A model generated the notes under the pieces. It saw nothing but the letters and a program-made list of their open reading frames with translations, had not been told where the DNA came from and did not search any database. A stretch of DNA of 46,717 nt, taken from assembly GCA_018058095.1 (NCBI GenBank), contig JAGPCO010000054.1, positions 1 through 46,717 on the forward strand. The letters are read 5' to 3'. Both the position numbers and the translations under genes were made by a program. Positions 19,925 to 27,375 of the stretch are shown here, piece after piece (position 1 is the stretch's first letter; each line of letters starts with the position of its first letter). Source of the stretch: Kofleriaceae bacterium. Its GTDB lineage: Bacteria > Myxococcota_A > Polyangia > Haliangiales > Haliangiaceae.

Positions 19925-22171
19925 TCAGAACTCGAAGTCGGCGCCGACGAACCACGTGGTGTCGCCGACCGACAGCTTGCTGTCCTTGCCGAAGCCATCG
20001 ACGTTGGCGAGCTGCAGCTCGCCGTAGAAGCCGGCGTGGAACAGGCCCGAGTCGCGCATCGACCGGGCGGCGTCGCCATCGATCCGCTCGGCGCGCAGGG
20101 CCAGGCCGATCGAGCCCTGGTAGCCCGCGCTGGCGCCCCGCGCCTTGTTGGCCTCGCAGCCGGTCGCGCCCGGGGTGCAGCCCATCGGGTAGTCCTCGGC
20201 CACGGTGCCGTCGGGCGCGCCGACCCACCACACGTAGTACGACAGGCCGGCGCGGGCGTACGGCACCAGCGGGATGCCGAGGCGGTCGTCGAGGTAGGTG
20301 AAGCGGTACACCAGGGTCGCCGCCAGCGGCAGCAGGCGGAAGCTGGTCTCGTCACCGTCGGCGCGCTCGCGATCGGGGTCACCGGGCATCGAGCCGGCGG
20401 TGAACGCCTTGGCGCTCTTGCCGTAGAAGCCGACCGAGCCGCCGACGCCGAGCTGGCCGAAGCGGCGCAGGAAGAACCAGTCGACGTCGATGACCGGCAT
20501 GAGGCCGGAGCCGCCGAACATCTCCTCGAACGGGCCCGGATCGCCGCCGGCCTGGTCGTCGATGGCCGGCAGGTACGGGCCGAGGCGGAGGCCAGCGTGC
20601 CAGCGCGGTTGATCGTCGATGGCGCCGGCCGAGGTGACCACCGGATCCGACCAGTAGGGATCCCAGCCCTGGGCCGCGGCCGGCGCCGCCAGCGCCAGCA
20701 GGGAGGTGGCCGCGGCCACGACCAGCCGGGCCGGGCGACGGCGGACGCGGGCCCGCGCCAGCAGGTGGCGTCGGCGCCAGGCCAGGCCGGCGCCGAGCAG
20801 AAGGACCAGCAGCAGCGGCAGTCCGAGGAGGTGCCAGCCCAGCGCCAGCGCGACCACCGGCGCCAGCACGACGGCGATGGCGGCGCGACCGATCCAGTGC
20901 GTGGTCAGCCAGGCCGGCGCGGCGGCCGACACCTCGTAGTAGCGGGCGGTGAGCCAGCGACCGGCAGCCGAGCGGGCCAGCGTCCCGTCGCGGAACGCGC
21001 GCAGGCCGCGGGTGAGGCCGCTGTCGTCGCCGTAGGCCTGGGCCAGGAGGCAGAAGCCGCCCTCGACCTCGCTGCCGCGATCGTGCAGGTCCTCCCAGAA
21101 GTCGGTCACCGGCTGCGGCGTGAACGCGTCGGGCAGGTAGATGCCGGCCGCGTTGCCGGACGGGTCGACCGCGAGCAGCACGACCTGGTAGCCGACGCCG
21201 TTGGTCAGGCCCGAGATGCGCATCGAGGTGGCGGTGCCGTCGGCCTCGCCGCACAGGAAGGTGGCGTCGGCCTGGGTCAGGCCGGCCGGGAGGCCGGCGG
21301 CGGGGCTGGCGTCGGCGGCCGGTGCGGCGTCGGGCGCGGGCGCGGCGTCGACCGGGGCGGCGTCGATGAGCGGGCCCTTGAGCGGGACGAACTCGCCCGA
21401 CTCGAGGGACACATCGAAGTTGAGGTTACACAGGCCGCGCGGGGTCTGGTACCGGGCCGCGACCGGGGCCGGGGCGAAGGCCGGCGTGCCGTCGGTCCTG
21501 GCGCACAGCGCCTGGTAGTACAGGACGTCCTCGGCCCGCTCGGTCGGCGCCTCCCAGGTGAGCTGGAGCGCGGCCTCGGCTGGCTCGGCCTCCATGAAGC
21601 GCGGCGTCGGCGGCGCCTCGGTGTCGGCGGCGATCGGCGTCGACACGTTGTAGTCGTAGCTGCCGTTGGCGTCGCTATCGACCAGGACCCAGAACAGGCG
21701 GTCGTTGCTCGAGGCCTGGCAGCCGCCACCGAGCGGCTCCATCAGCTGGACCAGCGGGAACTCCTTGATCGCCGGCTCGGTCGCGAGCGAGTCGATGTCG
21801 GCGATGCCGGACGCGGACTGCCGGCAGGTCATGGCCCGGTTGGTGTCGTTGTCGCACTGGGTGCCGAACCACAGCTCGGCCGGGCGATCGTACGAGATGG
21901 TGGCGCCGGTGAGCGACAGCTGGACCGCGAAGGTCTGCTCGGTGCCGGCGGACGCGGCGCTGCACACGCAGTGGGCGGCGTTGAAGTAGCGGTCGCGCGC
22001 CTCCTCGGTCGAGGCCTCGGTCGGGGTGGCGGCGCCATCCTCGTGGATGAGCAGCTTGTCGACGGCGATGTCGCCACCGCTGGGCAGGGCCGCGAACGCG
22101 ACGCTGCCGGCGCCGGCGCACAGCAGCGCGGCGGGCAGGGAGAAACGAACGACGCGTCGAAGCGGTGCCAT
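19925..22171 (-). CDS. CFI-box surface protein fused to an outer-membrane beta-barrel
   Basis: 748 residues. A signal peptide (SLPAALLCAGAGSVAFAA) leads into an extracellular region with many cysteines. A fibronectin-like stretch follows (LQLTWEAPTERAEDVLYYQ, then SGLTNGVGYQVVLLAVD). Next comes a divergent CFI-box sorting domain: CLLAQAYG, then LRAFRDG, GRWLTARYYEVSAAAPAWL and a hydrophobic segment ending in RRRHLLARARVRR. In other proteins this domain is the C-terminus. Here a second signal-like segment ending APAAAQG follows, then about 240 residues resembling an outer-membrane barrel with a closing aromatic residue (FVGADFEF). It looks like two neighbouring genes fused, reminiscent of the adjacent MXAN_2561/MXAN_2562-type pair of Myxococcus (recalled, not checked). 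An Ala/Asp/Pro low-complexity linker is present. Confidence 0.65.
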   Translation of the reverse strand: MAPLRRVVRFSLPAALLCAGAGSVAFAALPSGGDIAVDKLLIHEDGAATPTEASTEEARDRYFNAAHCVCSAASAGTEQTFAVQLSLTGATISYDRPAELWFGTQCDNDTNRAMTCRQSASGIADIDSLATEPAIKEFPLVQLMEPLGGGCQASSNDRLFWVLVDSDANGSYDYNVSTPIAADTEAPPTPRFMEAEPAEAALQLTWEAPTERAEDVLYYQALCARTDGTPAFAPAPVAARYQTPRGLCNLNFDVSLESGEFVPLKGPLIDAAPVDAAPAPDAAPAADASPAAGLPAGLTQADATFLCGEADGTATSMRISGLTNGVGYQVVLLAVDPSGNAAGIYLPDAFTPQPVTDFWEDLHDRGSEVEGGFCLLAQAYGDDSGLTRGLRAFRDGTLARSAAGRWLTARYYEVSAAAPAWLTTHWIGRAAIAVVLAPVVALALGWHLLGLPLLLVLLLGAGLAWRRRHLLARARVRRRPARLVVAAATSLLALAAPAAAQGWDPYWSDPVVTSAGAIDDQPRWHAGLRLGPYLPAIDDQAGGDPGPFEEMFGGSGLMPVIDVDWFFLRRFGQLGVGGSVGFYGKSAKAFTAGSMPGDPDRERADGDETSFRLLPLAATLVYRFTYLDDRLGIPLVPYARAGLSYYVWWVGAPDGTVAEDYPMGCTPGATGCEANKARGASAGYQGSIGLALRAERIDGDAARSMRDSGLFHAGFYGELQLANVDGFGKDSKLSVGDTTWFVGADFEF

Positions 22172-22233
22172 CGGGCCCCCAGGTGCAAGGTCAGTGCCGC
22201 GCGATCCAGCCGGCGAGTCGTCGACGGCAACCC

Positions 22234-22262
22234 TTGCTATCACGGGGATCCAACCCCTTCAA
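22234..22262 (-). promoter_or_regulatory. Candidate promoter of the CFI-box/barrel gene
   Basis: On the minus strand TTGAAG (22257-22262), a 17-nt spacer and TAGCAA (22234-22239) form a plausible sigma-70 promoter about 60 nt before ATG 22171. A GGGGG stretch precedes the start. The rest of the divergent gap up to 22442 shows nothing further. Confidence 0.4.
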
Positions 22263-22442
22263 CTTCGCGGGTCCTCGCGCAGGTGGCCACGGGCCCGGCG
22301 CGTGACTCGCACCACGCCAGGCTGGCGCGTCGGCGCCAACCTCGCGTGCCAGTTTGGCAGCGCGGATCCACCTCGGCTGCGATCGATGCAGCCGGGGCAG
22401 GACCGGGCCCGGAAGCAGGCTGGCCTGGTTCCGATCGGTACC

Positions 22443-22524
22443 GGAAATCGAATATAGATGTTTAATATAAATATGTTACATAAATTTATATTGTTATCTA
22501 TAAAATTATAGTTATCTTCAAATC
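22443..22524. promoter_or_regulatory. AT-rich operator/promoter island upstream of tetR
   Basis: About 80 bp of very AT-rich DNA in an otherwise very GC-rich window. An inverted repeat AATATAAAT (22464-22472) / ATTTATATT (22484-22492) encloses TATGT-T-ACATA (22472-22482). A second palindrome, CTATAA-AA-TTATAG, lies at 22498-22511 and is flanked by GTTATC repeats. TTGTTA (22491-22496), 16 nt and TATCTT (22513-22518) give a promoter whose -10 ends 6 nt before ATG 22525. The palindromes overlap the promoter, as expected for an autorepressed TetR gene. Confidence 0.65.
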
Positions 22525-23166
22525 ATGTCCACGCTGCGTGAGCGCAAGGCGGCCCGGCTCCGCCTCGATCTGACCGCCGCGCTGCGCGTCCGCCTCGACG
22601 AGCGAACGCTCGACCAGATCACGGTGCGCGAGCTGTGTGAGGCCGTCGAGATCTCCGACGGCACCTTCTTCAATCACTTCCCGAGCAAGGCCGACCTCGC
22701 GTTCTTCTTCGTGCAGCTGTGGGCGATCGACGCCGGCTGGCACGCCGCCCAGGCCGCGCCACGCGGCGCACGCGCCGCCATCGAGGCGATCTTCGACATG
22801 ACCGCGGCACAGGCCAGCGCTCACCCGCGGGTGATGGGCGAGATCATCGCCCTGCAGGCGCGCATGCCACCCGGCCTGCGGCCACGCCCGGTGTCGAGCG
22901 CCGAGCGCGCGCTGGCGTTCCCCGGCCGCGTCGGGCTCGACCAGCTCGGCGACCTCGGCCTCGACAGCCTGCTGCCGCCGCTGATCGAGCGCGCCGCGGC
23001 GAGCGGCGAGCTGCCGGCCAGCGTCGATCGGCAGGGCACGCTGCTGGCCCTGTGCAACGTGTTCTTCGGCGTCCCGCTGCTGCTCGGGCCCCGCGCGCCG
23101 CAGCTCATCGGCGCGGCCTACCGGCAGCAGCTCGACCTCGTGTGGAAAGGACTCCGCCATGGATGA
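22525..23166 (+). CDS. TetR family transcriptional regulator
   Basis: 213 residues. The N-terminal helix-turn-helix at about 30-60 reads ITVRELCEAVEISDGTFFNHFPSKADL, a clear TetR DNA-binding domain. The C-terminal ligand-binding half is helical and divergent. It starts 6 nt after a TATCTT -10 in the AT-rich island, whose palindromes are its likely operators. The stop overlaps the Lnt-like gene by 8 nt, so that gene is its probable target. The ligand is unknown. Confidence 0.88.
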   Translation: MSTLRERKAARLRLDLTAALRVRLDERTLDQITVRELCEAVEISDGTFFNHFPSKADLAFFFVQLWAIDAGWHAAQAAPRGARAAIEAIFDMTAAQASAHPRVMGEIIALQARMPPGLRPRPVSSAERALAFPGRVGLDQLGDLGLDSLLPPLIERAAASGELPASVDRQGTLLALCNVFFGVPLLLGPRAPQLIGAAYRQQLDLVWKGLRHG

Positions 23167-24646
23167 GCCCGTGATCGATCGGACCCCGGATCTGGCCCGC
23201 ACCCGCGCCGTGCTCCTCGCCCTGGGCGCCGTCCTGGTGGCGATGGGCGGCTACCGCTGGGGCGTGCCGGCCTTCGCGTGGATCGCGCCGGTGCCGTTCC
23301 TGCTGGTGCTGCGCACGGCCACGACCTGGCGCTTCCGCCTGGTCGTGCTCGCGGTCCTCACCGTCGCCAGCATCGTCCTCGTCGGCAAGATCATCACCGA
23401 GCCGGTGCCGTACGTGCTGGCCATCCCGTTCGCGCTGCCGGCGGCGATCGCGAGCTGGCTGGTGTTGCTCCTGACCGAGCACCTGCGCCGCCGCGGCGGC
23501 GAGCTGGCCGGCGTGCTGGCGCTGCCGGCGTTGACCGCGCTCGGGGAGGCGCTGCAGCACTCGTCCATGCCCCTCGGCACCTGGTCGAGCCTGGCCGTGA
23601 CCCAGGTCGACAACGTCGCGCTGCTGCAGCTGGCCGCGCTGTTCGGGGTGGCCGGCATCGGCTTCGTCATGTCGCTGGTCGCCAGCGTGGTGGCCATGCT
23701 GCTGGCGACGCCGGCCAGCCGCGCCCGGGCCCGCATCGCCGCCGCCGCCGCCGCCGTCGTCGGCCTCGCGCTCAGCTGGGGCGCGGTGCGCAGCTACGGC
23801 CGCCAGGGCCCGCGCACGGTGGTGGCCGCCGCCGTCACCACCGACCTCGGCCTGGGCGCGGGCGGGCTGCCCGACGACGCCGCGCTCGCCGCCAACACCG
23901 ACGCGCTGCTGGCCCGGTCCGAGCTGGCGGCGGCGCGCGGGGCCGTGCTCATCGCCTGGAACGAGGGCGCGACGTTCGTGCGGCCCGAGCAGGAGCCGGC
24001 GCTGATCAGCCGCGGCCAGGCGCTGGCCCGGGCGCGCGGGGTCGAGCTGGTGCTGGCCTACGCGGTCGTGCTCTCGACCGCGCCGCTCGACCTCGACAAC
24101 AAGTACGTGTGGCTGGGCGCCGACGGCGAGGTGGTCGAGACCTACCAGAAGCACCATCCGGTGCCGGGCGAGCCGTCGCGGCGCGGGCGGGCGCCGCTGG
24201 TGGCGCACGATCACCCGTGGGGCCGGGCCGCCGGCGCCATCTGCTACGACTACGACTTCCCGTCGATGGTGCGGGCTCACGCCCGGCTCGGGGCCGGGCT
24301 GGTGGTGGTGCCGTCGTCGGACTGGCGCGGCATCGACCCCTACCACACCCAGATCACCCGCATCCGCGCCATCGAGGGTGGCCTGTCGGTGCTGCGCCCG
24401 ACCCGGTGGGCGACCTCGGCCGGCTACGACGCGTTCGGCCGGACCCGGGCCAGCATGCCGGCCGACGAGGACCACGGCGGGGTCATGCTGGTGACGCTGC
24501 CGACCACGCCGGTGTGGACCCTGTACGCGGCCGCCGGCGACGTGCCGATGGTGGTGGGGTGCGGCGTGCTGCTGCTCGGCCTTGTCTGGACCGCGCGGAG
24601 CCGACGAGGGTCCCCCAAGCCGGCCCCCGTCGCAACGGCGACGTGA
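23159..24646 (+). CDS. Lnt-like membrane carbon-nitrogen hydrolase family protein
   Basis: 495 residues. The N-terminal 210 residues contain about six membrane segments. A nitrilase-fold domain follows with the Glu-Lys-Cys triad: Glu269 (AWNEGA), Lys331 (TYQKHHPVPGEP) and Cys362 (AICYDYDFP). A last membrane segment lies near residues 460-480. This is the architecture of apolipoprotein N-acyltransferase, which adds the third acyl chain to lipoproteins in the inner membrane. The membrane part is divergent and the gene is under a dedicated TetR regulator, so it may be a specialised second Lnt or an N-acyltransferase/amidase with another substrate rather than housekeeping Lnt. AAAGGA lies 7 nt before the ATG. 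Confidence 0.75.
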   Translation: MDEPVIDRTPDLARTRAVLLALGAVLVAMGGYRWGVPAFAWIAPVPFLLVLRTATTWRFRLVVLAVLTVASIVLVGKIITEPVPYVLAIPFALPAAIASWLVLLLTEHLRRRGGELAGVLALPALTALGEALQHSSMPLGTWSSLAVTQVDNVALLQLAALFGVAGIGFVMSLVASVVAMLLATPASRARARIAAAAAAVVGLALSWGAVRSYGRQGPRTVVAAAVTTDLGLGAGGLPDDAALAANTDALLARSELAAARGAVLIAWNEGATFVRPEQEPALISRGQALARARGVELVLAYAVVLSTAPLDLDNKYVWLGADGEVVETYQKHHPVPGEPSRRGRAPLVAHDHPWGRAAGAICYDYDFPSMVRAHARLGAGLVVVPSSDWRGIDPYHTQITRIRAIEGGLSVLRPTRWATSAGYDAFGRTRASMPADEDHGGVMLVTLPTTPVWTLYAAAGDVPMVVGCGVLLLGLVWTARSRRGSPKPAPVATAT

Positions 24647-24671
24647 GGAACGGCGGCGTGGCCTGGCGGCG

Positions 24672-24717
24672 CGGGCGCCGGCCGCCGGCGAGCCGGCCCG
24701 GCTGCGCCCGGCGCCCG
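24672..24717. terminator. Bidirectional hairpin between convergent genes
   Basis: Arms CGGGCGCCGG (24672-24681) and CCGGCGCCCG (24708-24717) are perfect complements across a GC-rich 26-nt loop. The hairpin lies in the 72-bp gap between the Lnt-like gene and the beta-helix gene and could terminate both. Confidence 0.5.
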
Positions 24718-24718
24718 A

Positions 24719-25111
24719 TCAGTTCAGGTGGATCATCTTGCCGCGGACCCGGACCTCACCCTCGGCGGTGACGGTGGCGTCGTCCTCGGCCTCGACGGTG
24801 ATAGCGCCGCCGCTGACGGCGACCGACTCGGTGCCGCGGATGGCGACCCGCTCCGACTCGAGCTCGATCGACTCGCTGGCCTTGAGCTGGAGCCGCACGC
24901 TCTCCATCTGCAGCACCGGGCCCTGCTCGGTCAGCCGGATCCGCACCTCGACCAGGCCGGAGGCGCTGCGCACCTCGACCAGCTGATCGGCCCCGGCGTC
25001 GCTGACGGTGAGCCGGCGCCCGTCGCGCAGGAACACCTCGCGCTCCTCGCCGACCTCCTCGCTGGCCTCGGACTCGGTCGTGGTCAGGCTCTCCTTGCGC
25101 GCGCCAGACAT
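24719..25111 (-). CDS. Beta-helical spike-like protein (VgrG/gp5 C-terminus-like)
   Basis: 130 residues with no signal peptide. After an acidic N-terminus the sequence is a run of short alternating strands (VEVRIRLTEQGPVLQMES, SIELESERVAIRGTESVAV, ATVTAEGEVRVRGKMIHLN). This resembles the triple-stranded beta-helix at the tip of VgrG and phage gp5, including the closing G-x-x-I-x-LN. It lacks the OB-fold and gp27-like parts, so it is a stand-alone needle segment if the likeness is real. It is divergent from the methyltransferase gene and lies near a PAAR gene, which supports a spike-related role. ATG 25111 lies 6 nt after a TAGCCT -10. Confidence 0.55.
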   Translation of the reverse strand: MSGARKESLTTTESEASEEVGEEREVFLRDGRRLTVSDAGADQLVEVRSASGLVEVRIRLTEQGPVLQMESVRLQLKASESIELESERVAIRGTESVAVSGGAITVEAEDDATVTAEGEVRVRGKMIHLN

Positions 25112-25117
25112 GACCGC

Positions 25118-25127
25118 AGGCTACCAT
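25118..25127. promoter_or_regulatory. Overlapping head-to-head -10 boxes (bidirectional leaderless promoter)
   Basis: On the plus strand TACCAT (25122-25127) ends 6 nt before GTG 25134. On the minus strand TAGCCT (25118-25123) ends 6 nt before ATG 25111. The boxes share two base pairs. Only 22 bp separate the divergent start codons, leaving no room for ribosome sites on either side. Confidence 0.55.
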
Positions 25128-25133
25128 GCCGGC

Positions 25134-26132
25134 GTGGAGCGCGACCGACCGCTGTGGGTGTGCCCGGGCTGCCGCCGGCTGCACGAGGGCCGGCTCGAGC
25201 TGCGCACCCTCGACCGGGACGGCGCCGCGCTGCGCTGCGGGTGCGGCCAGGCCTACCCCGTGGTCGACGAGGTCGCGGTGGTGTGCGCCGACGCCGCGGC
25301 TCGCGTCGCGCAGACCGACGCCGAGCTGACGGCGCTGGCGGACGCGGCCGGGTGCGGGGCCACGCTCGAGGTGCCGGGCCCCGACGACGGCGCGCTGGCG
25401 CGCCTGGCCGAGTACCTCGGCACCTACCTCGACGCGCACTGGGGCGACGTCGCCACGCCGCCGCCCGACGGCCCGGGGGCGGCGACGGTGGCGCAGGCGC
25501 TGTGGGCCCGGCTGGGCGCGCGCGCGATCGCGCCGGTGCCGGCCGCGGTCGAGCTCGGCTGCAGCGCCGGTCGCGGCCTGGCCGAGCTGGCGCGCGGGGC
25601 CGACCGGGTGGTCGGGCTCGACCTGTCGCTGGCGCCGCTCCGCCTGGCCCGCCGCCTGCTCGACGGCGCGCCGGTCGAAGCCTGGCGTCGCCACACCGGC
25701 CGCCACTACCAGCGTGTGGCCCTCCGCGCCGGCGCGCTGGCGCCGCGGCCGGGCCAGGTCGCCCTGGTCTGCGCCGACGCCCTCGATCCGCCGCTGGTGC
25801 CGGCGGCGTACCAGCGGGTGGTCGCCCTCAACCTGCTCGACTCGATCGGCGACCCCGACCAGCTGCTGCGCGTGGTGGCCGGCCTGTGTGCGCCCGGCGG
25901 CGAGGTCATCCTGGCCTCACCGTTCGCGTGGAGCAGCGCGGTCGTCGCCGATCAGCACCGGCTCGGCCCCGACCCGGTCACCGAGCTGGTGGGACGCCTG
26001 GCCCGCGGCGACGGCCTCGGGGCCCGCTTCGTGGTGGAGGAGCAGGTCGATCTGCCGTGGACCCTGCGGCGGGACGGGCGCTCGGCGCTTGTCCATTCGA
26101 TCCACTACCTTAGGCTGCGCAAGACGGGCTGA
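25134..26132 (+). CDS. SAM-dependent methyltransferase with N-terminal zinc-ribbon
   Basis: 332 residues. The N-terminal 50 residues form a Trm112-like zinc ribbon with CPGC (Cys10, Cys13) and CGC (Cys35, Cys37), followed by YPVVDEVAVV. The Rossmann domain has motif I AVELGCSAGRG at about 138-148, the acidic GLDLS, CADALDPPL and ALNLLDSIGDPDQLLRVVAGLCAPGGEV, all usual for class I methyltransferases. The substrate is unknown. GTG 25134 is fixed by the -10 position and the onset of third-position G/C bias. The gene shares a bidirectional promoter with the beta-helix gene and is followed by the unknown and PAAR genes. Confidence 0.8.
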   Translation: MERDRPLWVCPGCRRLHEGRLELRTLDRDGAALRCGCGQAYPVVDEVAVVCADAAARVAQTDAELTALADAAGCGATLEVPGPDDGALARLAEYLGTYLDAHWGDVATPPPDGPGAATVAQALWARLGARAIAPVPAAVELGCSAGRGLAELARGADRVVGLDLSLAPLRLARRLLDGAPVEAWRRHTGRHYQRVALRAGALAPRPGQVALVCADALDPPLVPAAYQRVVALNLLDSIGDPDQLLRVVAGLCAPGGEVILASPFAWSSAVVADQHRLGPDPVTELVGRLARGDGLGARFVVEEQVDLPWTLRRDGRSALVHSIHYLRLRKTG

Positions 26133-26162
26133 CGCCAGGGGAGTTTGCCGGCGCCGAGGCCG

Positions 26163-26168
26163 TATACT
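26163..26168 (+). promoter_or_regulatory. -10 box (TATACT) before the unknown/PAAR gene pair
   Basis: TATACT ends 8 nt before ATG 26177 with no ribosome site between. It suggests that the unknown gene and the PAAR gene form their own, probably leaderless, transcript. No clear -35 is visible. Confidence 0.5.
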
Positions 26169-26176
26169 GTGGGCCC

Positions 26177-27010
26177 ATGCCCGCGCCCGTCGCCACCGCG
26201 ATGCAGCAGCTCGCCCGGACGAAGTTCATGTCGTTCGGCCTCACCGTGCCCGAGCGCTGGCAGCAGCCGGCCGGCGAGGCCGGGGACCAGTTCAACAACG
26301 CGTTCGAGCCGAGCGAGAAGGTGACCCAGCCGGCCGCGCCGCCGCTGGTGCTGCCGGCCAGCATGAACCTCTACCACACCGATGCGCAGAAGATGCACAA
26401 CGCCAAGATCGGCGCGTTCATCGACGGCATCACCAGCGCCATCTGCAGCGGGTGGGACAGCTGGCAGAAGGCGGCCACCCTCGCCACCGTGACCGTGACC
26501 GGGCCGATGGCCTCGGGTGGCGTGCTGGTCGGCCCGCCGATGATGCCGCTCATCATGGCCTCGGCGCCGAAGTCGTCGCCGATGCAGCTCAAGTACTCGA
26601 CCGCCGTCGCCGGCGCGTTCGGCGACGCGTGGCTGATGTTCACGCAGACCGTCAAGGTCGCCGGCCTGCCGTGGTACCCGGCCTTCGCGCTCTTCCCCGG
26701 GCCGATGGCGCCGCCGACGCCCAACGTACCGACGCCGTTCGCGACGCTGGTGCAGGTGCCGGCCTCGATCTCCACCATGGCCCTCAAGGGCATGATGATC
26801 GGCAAGCTGGGTGATCCGATGGCGCCGTTCCACGCCCAGCTGTTCGAGGCGATCTCGTTCGCGATCGAGCAGATGTACAACCTGTGGAAGGTGTCGACGA
26901 TGGTAACCAACGTGATGGGCACCGGCGCGGTCGCGACCTTCGCGCCGCCGGTGGTCCCCGCCGGCCCGGTGGTCGGGATCGCCAACATGCCGCCCGGCGG
27001 GCTGGTCTAG
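26177..27010 (+). CDS. Unknown Met/Pro-rich protein encoded with a PAAR protein
   Basis: 277 residues, no signal peptide, and no family that I recognise. It is rich in Met, Pro, Ala and Gly. A central Gly/Ala/Thr-rich hydrophobic stretch (LATVTVTGPMASGGVLVG) is followed by Pro/Met-rich turns (GPPMMPLIMASAP, LFPGPMAPPTPNVPTP) and a hydrophobic, Pro-rich C-terminus (FAPPVVPAGPVVG). It ends 20 nt before the PAAR gene. Effectors and adaptors that ride on secretion spikes are often encoded next to PAAR genes, so it could be a cargo, a loading adaptor or a structural part of a contractile or type VI-like device. This is context inference only. Confidence 0.65.
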   Translation: MPAPVATAMQQLARTKFMSFGLTVPERWQQPAGEAGDQFNNAFEPSEKVTQPAAPPLVLPASMNLYHTDAQKMHNAKIGAFIDGITSAICSGWDSWQKAATLATVTVTGPMASGGVLVGPPMMPLIMASAPKSSPMQLKYSTAVAGAFGDAWLMFTQTVKVAGLPWYPAFALFPGPMAPPTPNVPTPFATLVQVPASISTMALKGMMIGKLGDPMAPFHAQLFEAISFAIEQMYNLWKVSTMVTNVMGTGAVATFAPPVVPAGPVVGIANMPPGGLV

Positions 27011-27030
27011 CGAAGACGGGAGAGGACCTC

Positions 27031-27351
27031 ATGGCCAAGCAAGGCAGACTCGGCGACAAGGCCAACATCCCGGCCGACACCCACGGCTGCGTGGCGTGCC
27101 CGCACCCGTGCACCGGCCCGGCCATCGCCGGATCGCCCGACACCAACGTCAACGGCAAGCCGGCGCTGCGGGTCGGTGACCCGGGCATCCACGCCGCCTG
27201 CTGCGGGCCCAACACCTGGACCGCGACGATGGGCAGCTCGGTGGTGTTCATCAACGGCAAGCCGGCGCACCGGATGGGTGACATGACCACCCACTGCGGC
27301 GGCGTCGGCAAGTTGATCCAGGGCTCGCCCGACGTCGACGTCGGCGGCTGA
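27031..27351 (+). CDS. PAAR-like spike-tip protein
   Basis: 106 residues with a strong GGGAGAGG site before ATG 27031. The sequence is composed of PAAR-type repeats: GRLGDKANIPADTHGC, GSPDTNVNGKPALRVGDPG, VFINGKPAHRMGDMTTHCG and GSPDVDVGG. His and Cys residues that could bind zinc recur through it. PAAR proteins cap the VgrG spike of type VI secretion systems and similar contractile injectors and can carry effectors. This one is a bare domain with no effector extension, so any cargo would be separate, plausibly the unknown protein just upstream. No other secretion-system genes lie in the window. Confidence 0.85.
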   Translation: MAKQGRLGDKANIPADTHGCVACPHPCTGPAIAGSPDTNVNGKPALRVGDPGIHAACCGPNTWTATMGSSVVFINGKPAHRMGDMTTHCGGVGKLIQGSPDVDVGG

Positions 27352-27357
27352 GCGCGC

Positions 27358-27372
27358 ACCGGCGGGGCCGGT
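27358..27372. terminator. Short hairpin between convergent PAAR and transglutaminase genes
   Basis: ACCGGC-GGG-GCCGGT has 6-bp arms and a 3-nt loop and fills most of the 24-bp convergent gap. It may terminate one or both transcripts. Confidence 0.4.
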
Positions 27373-27375
27373 CCG

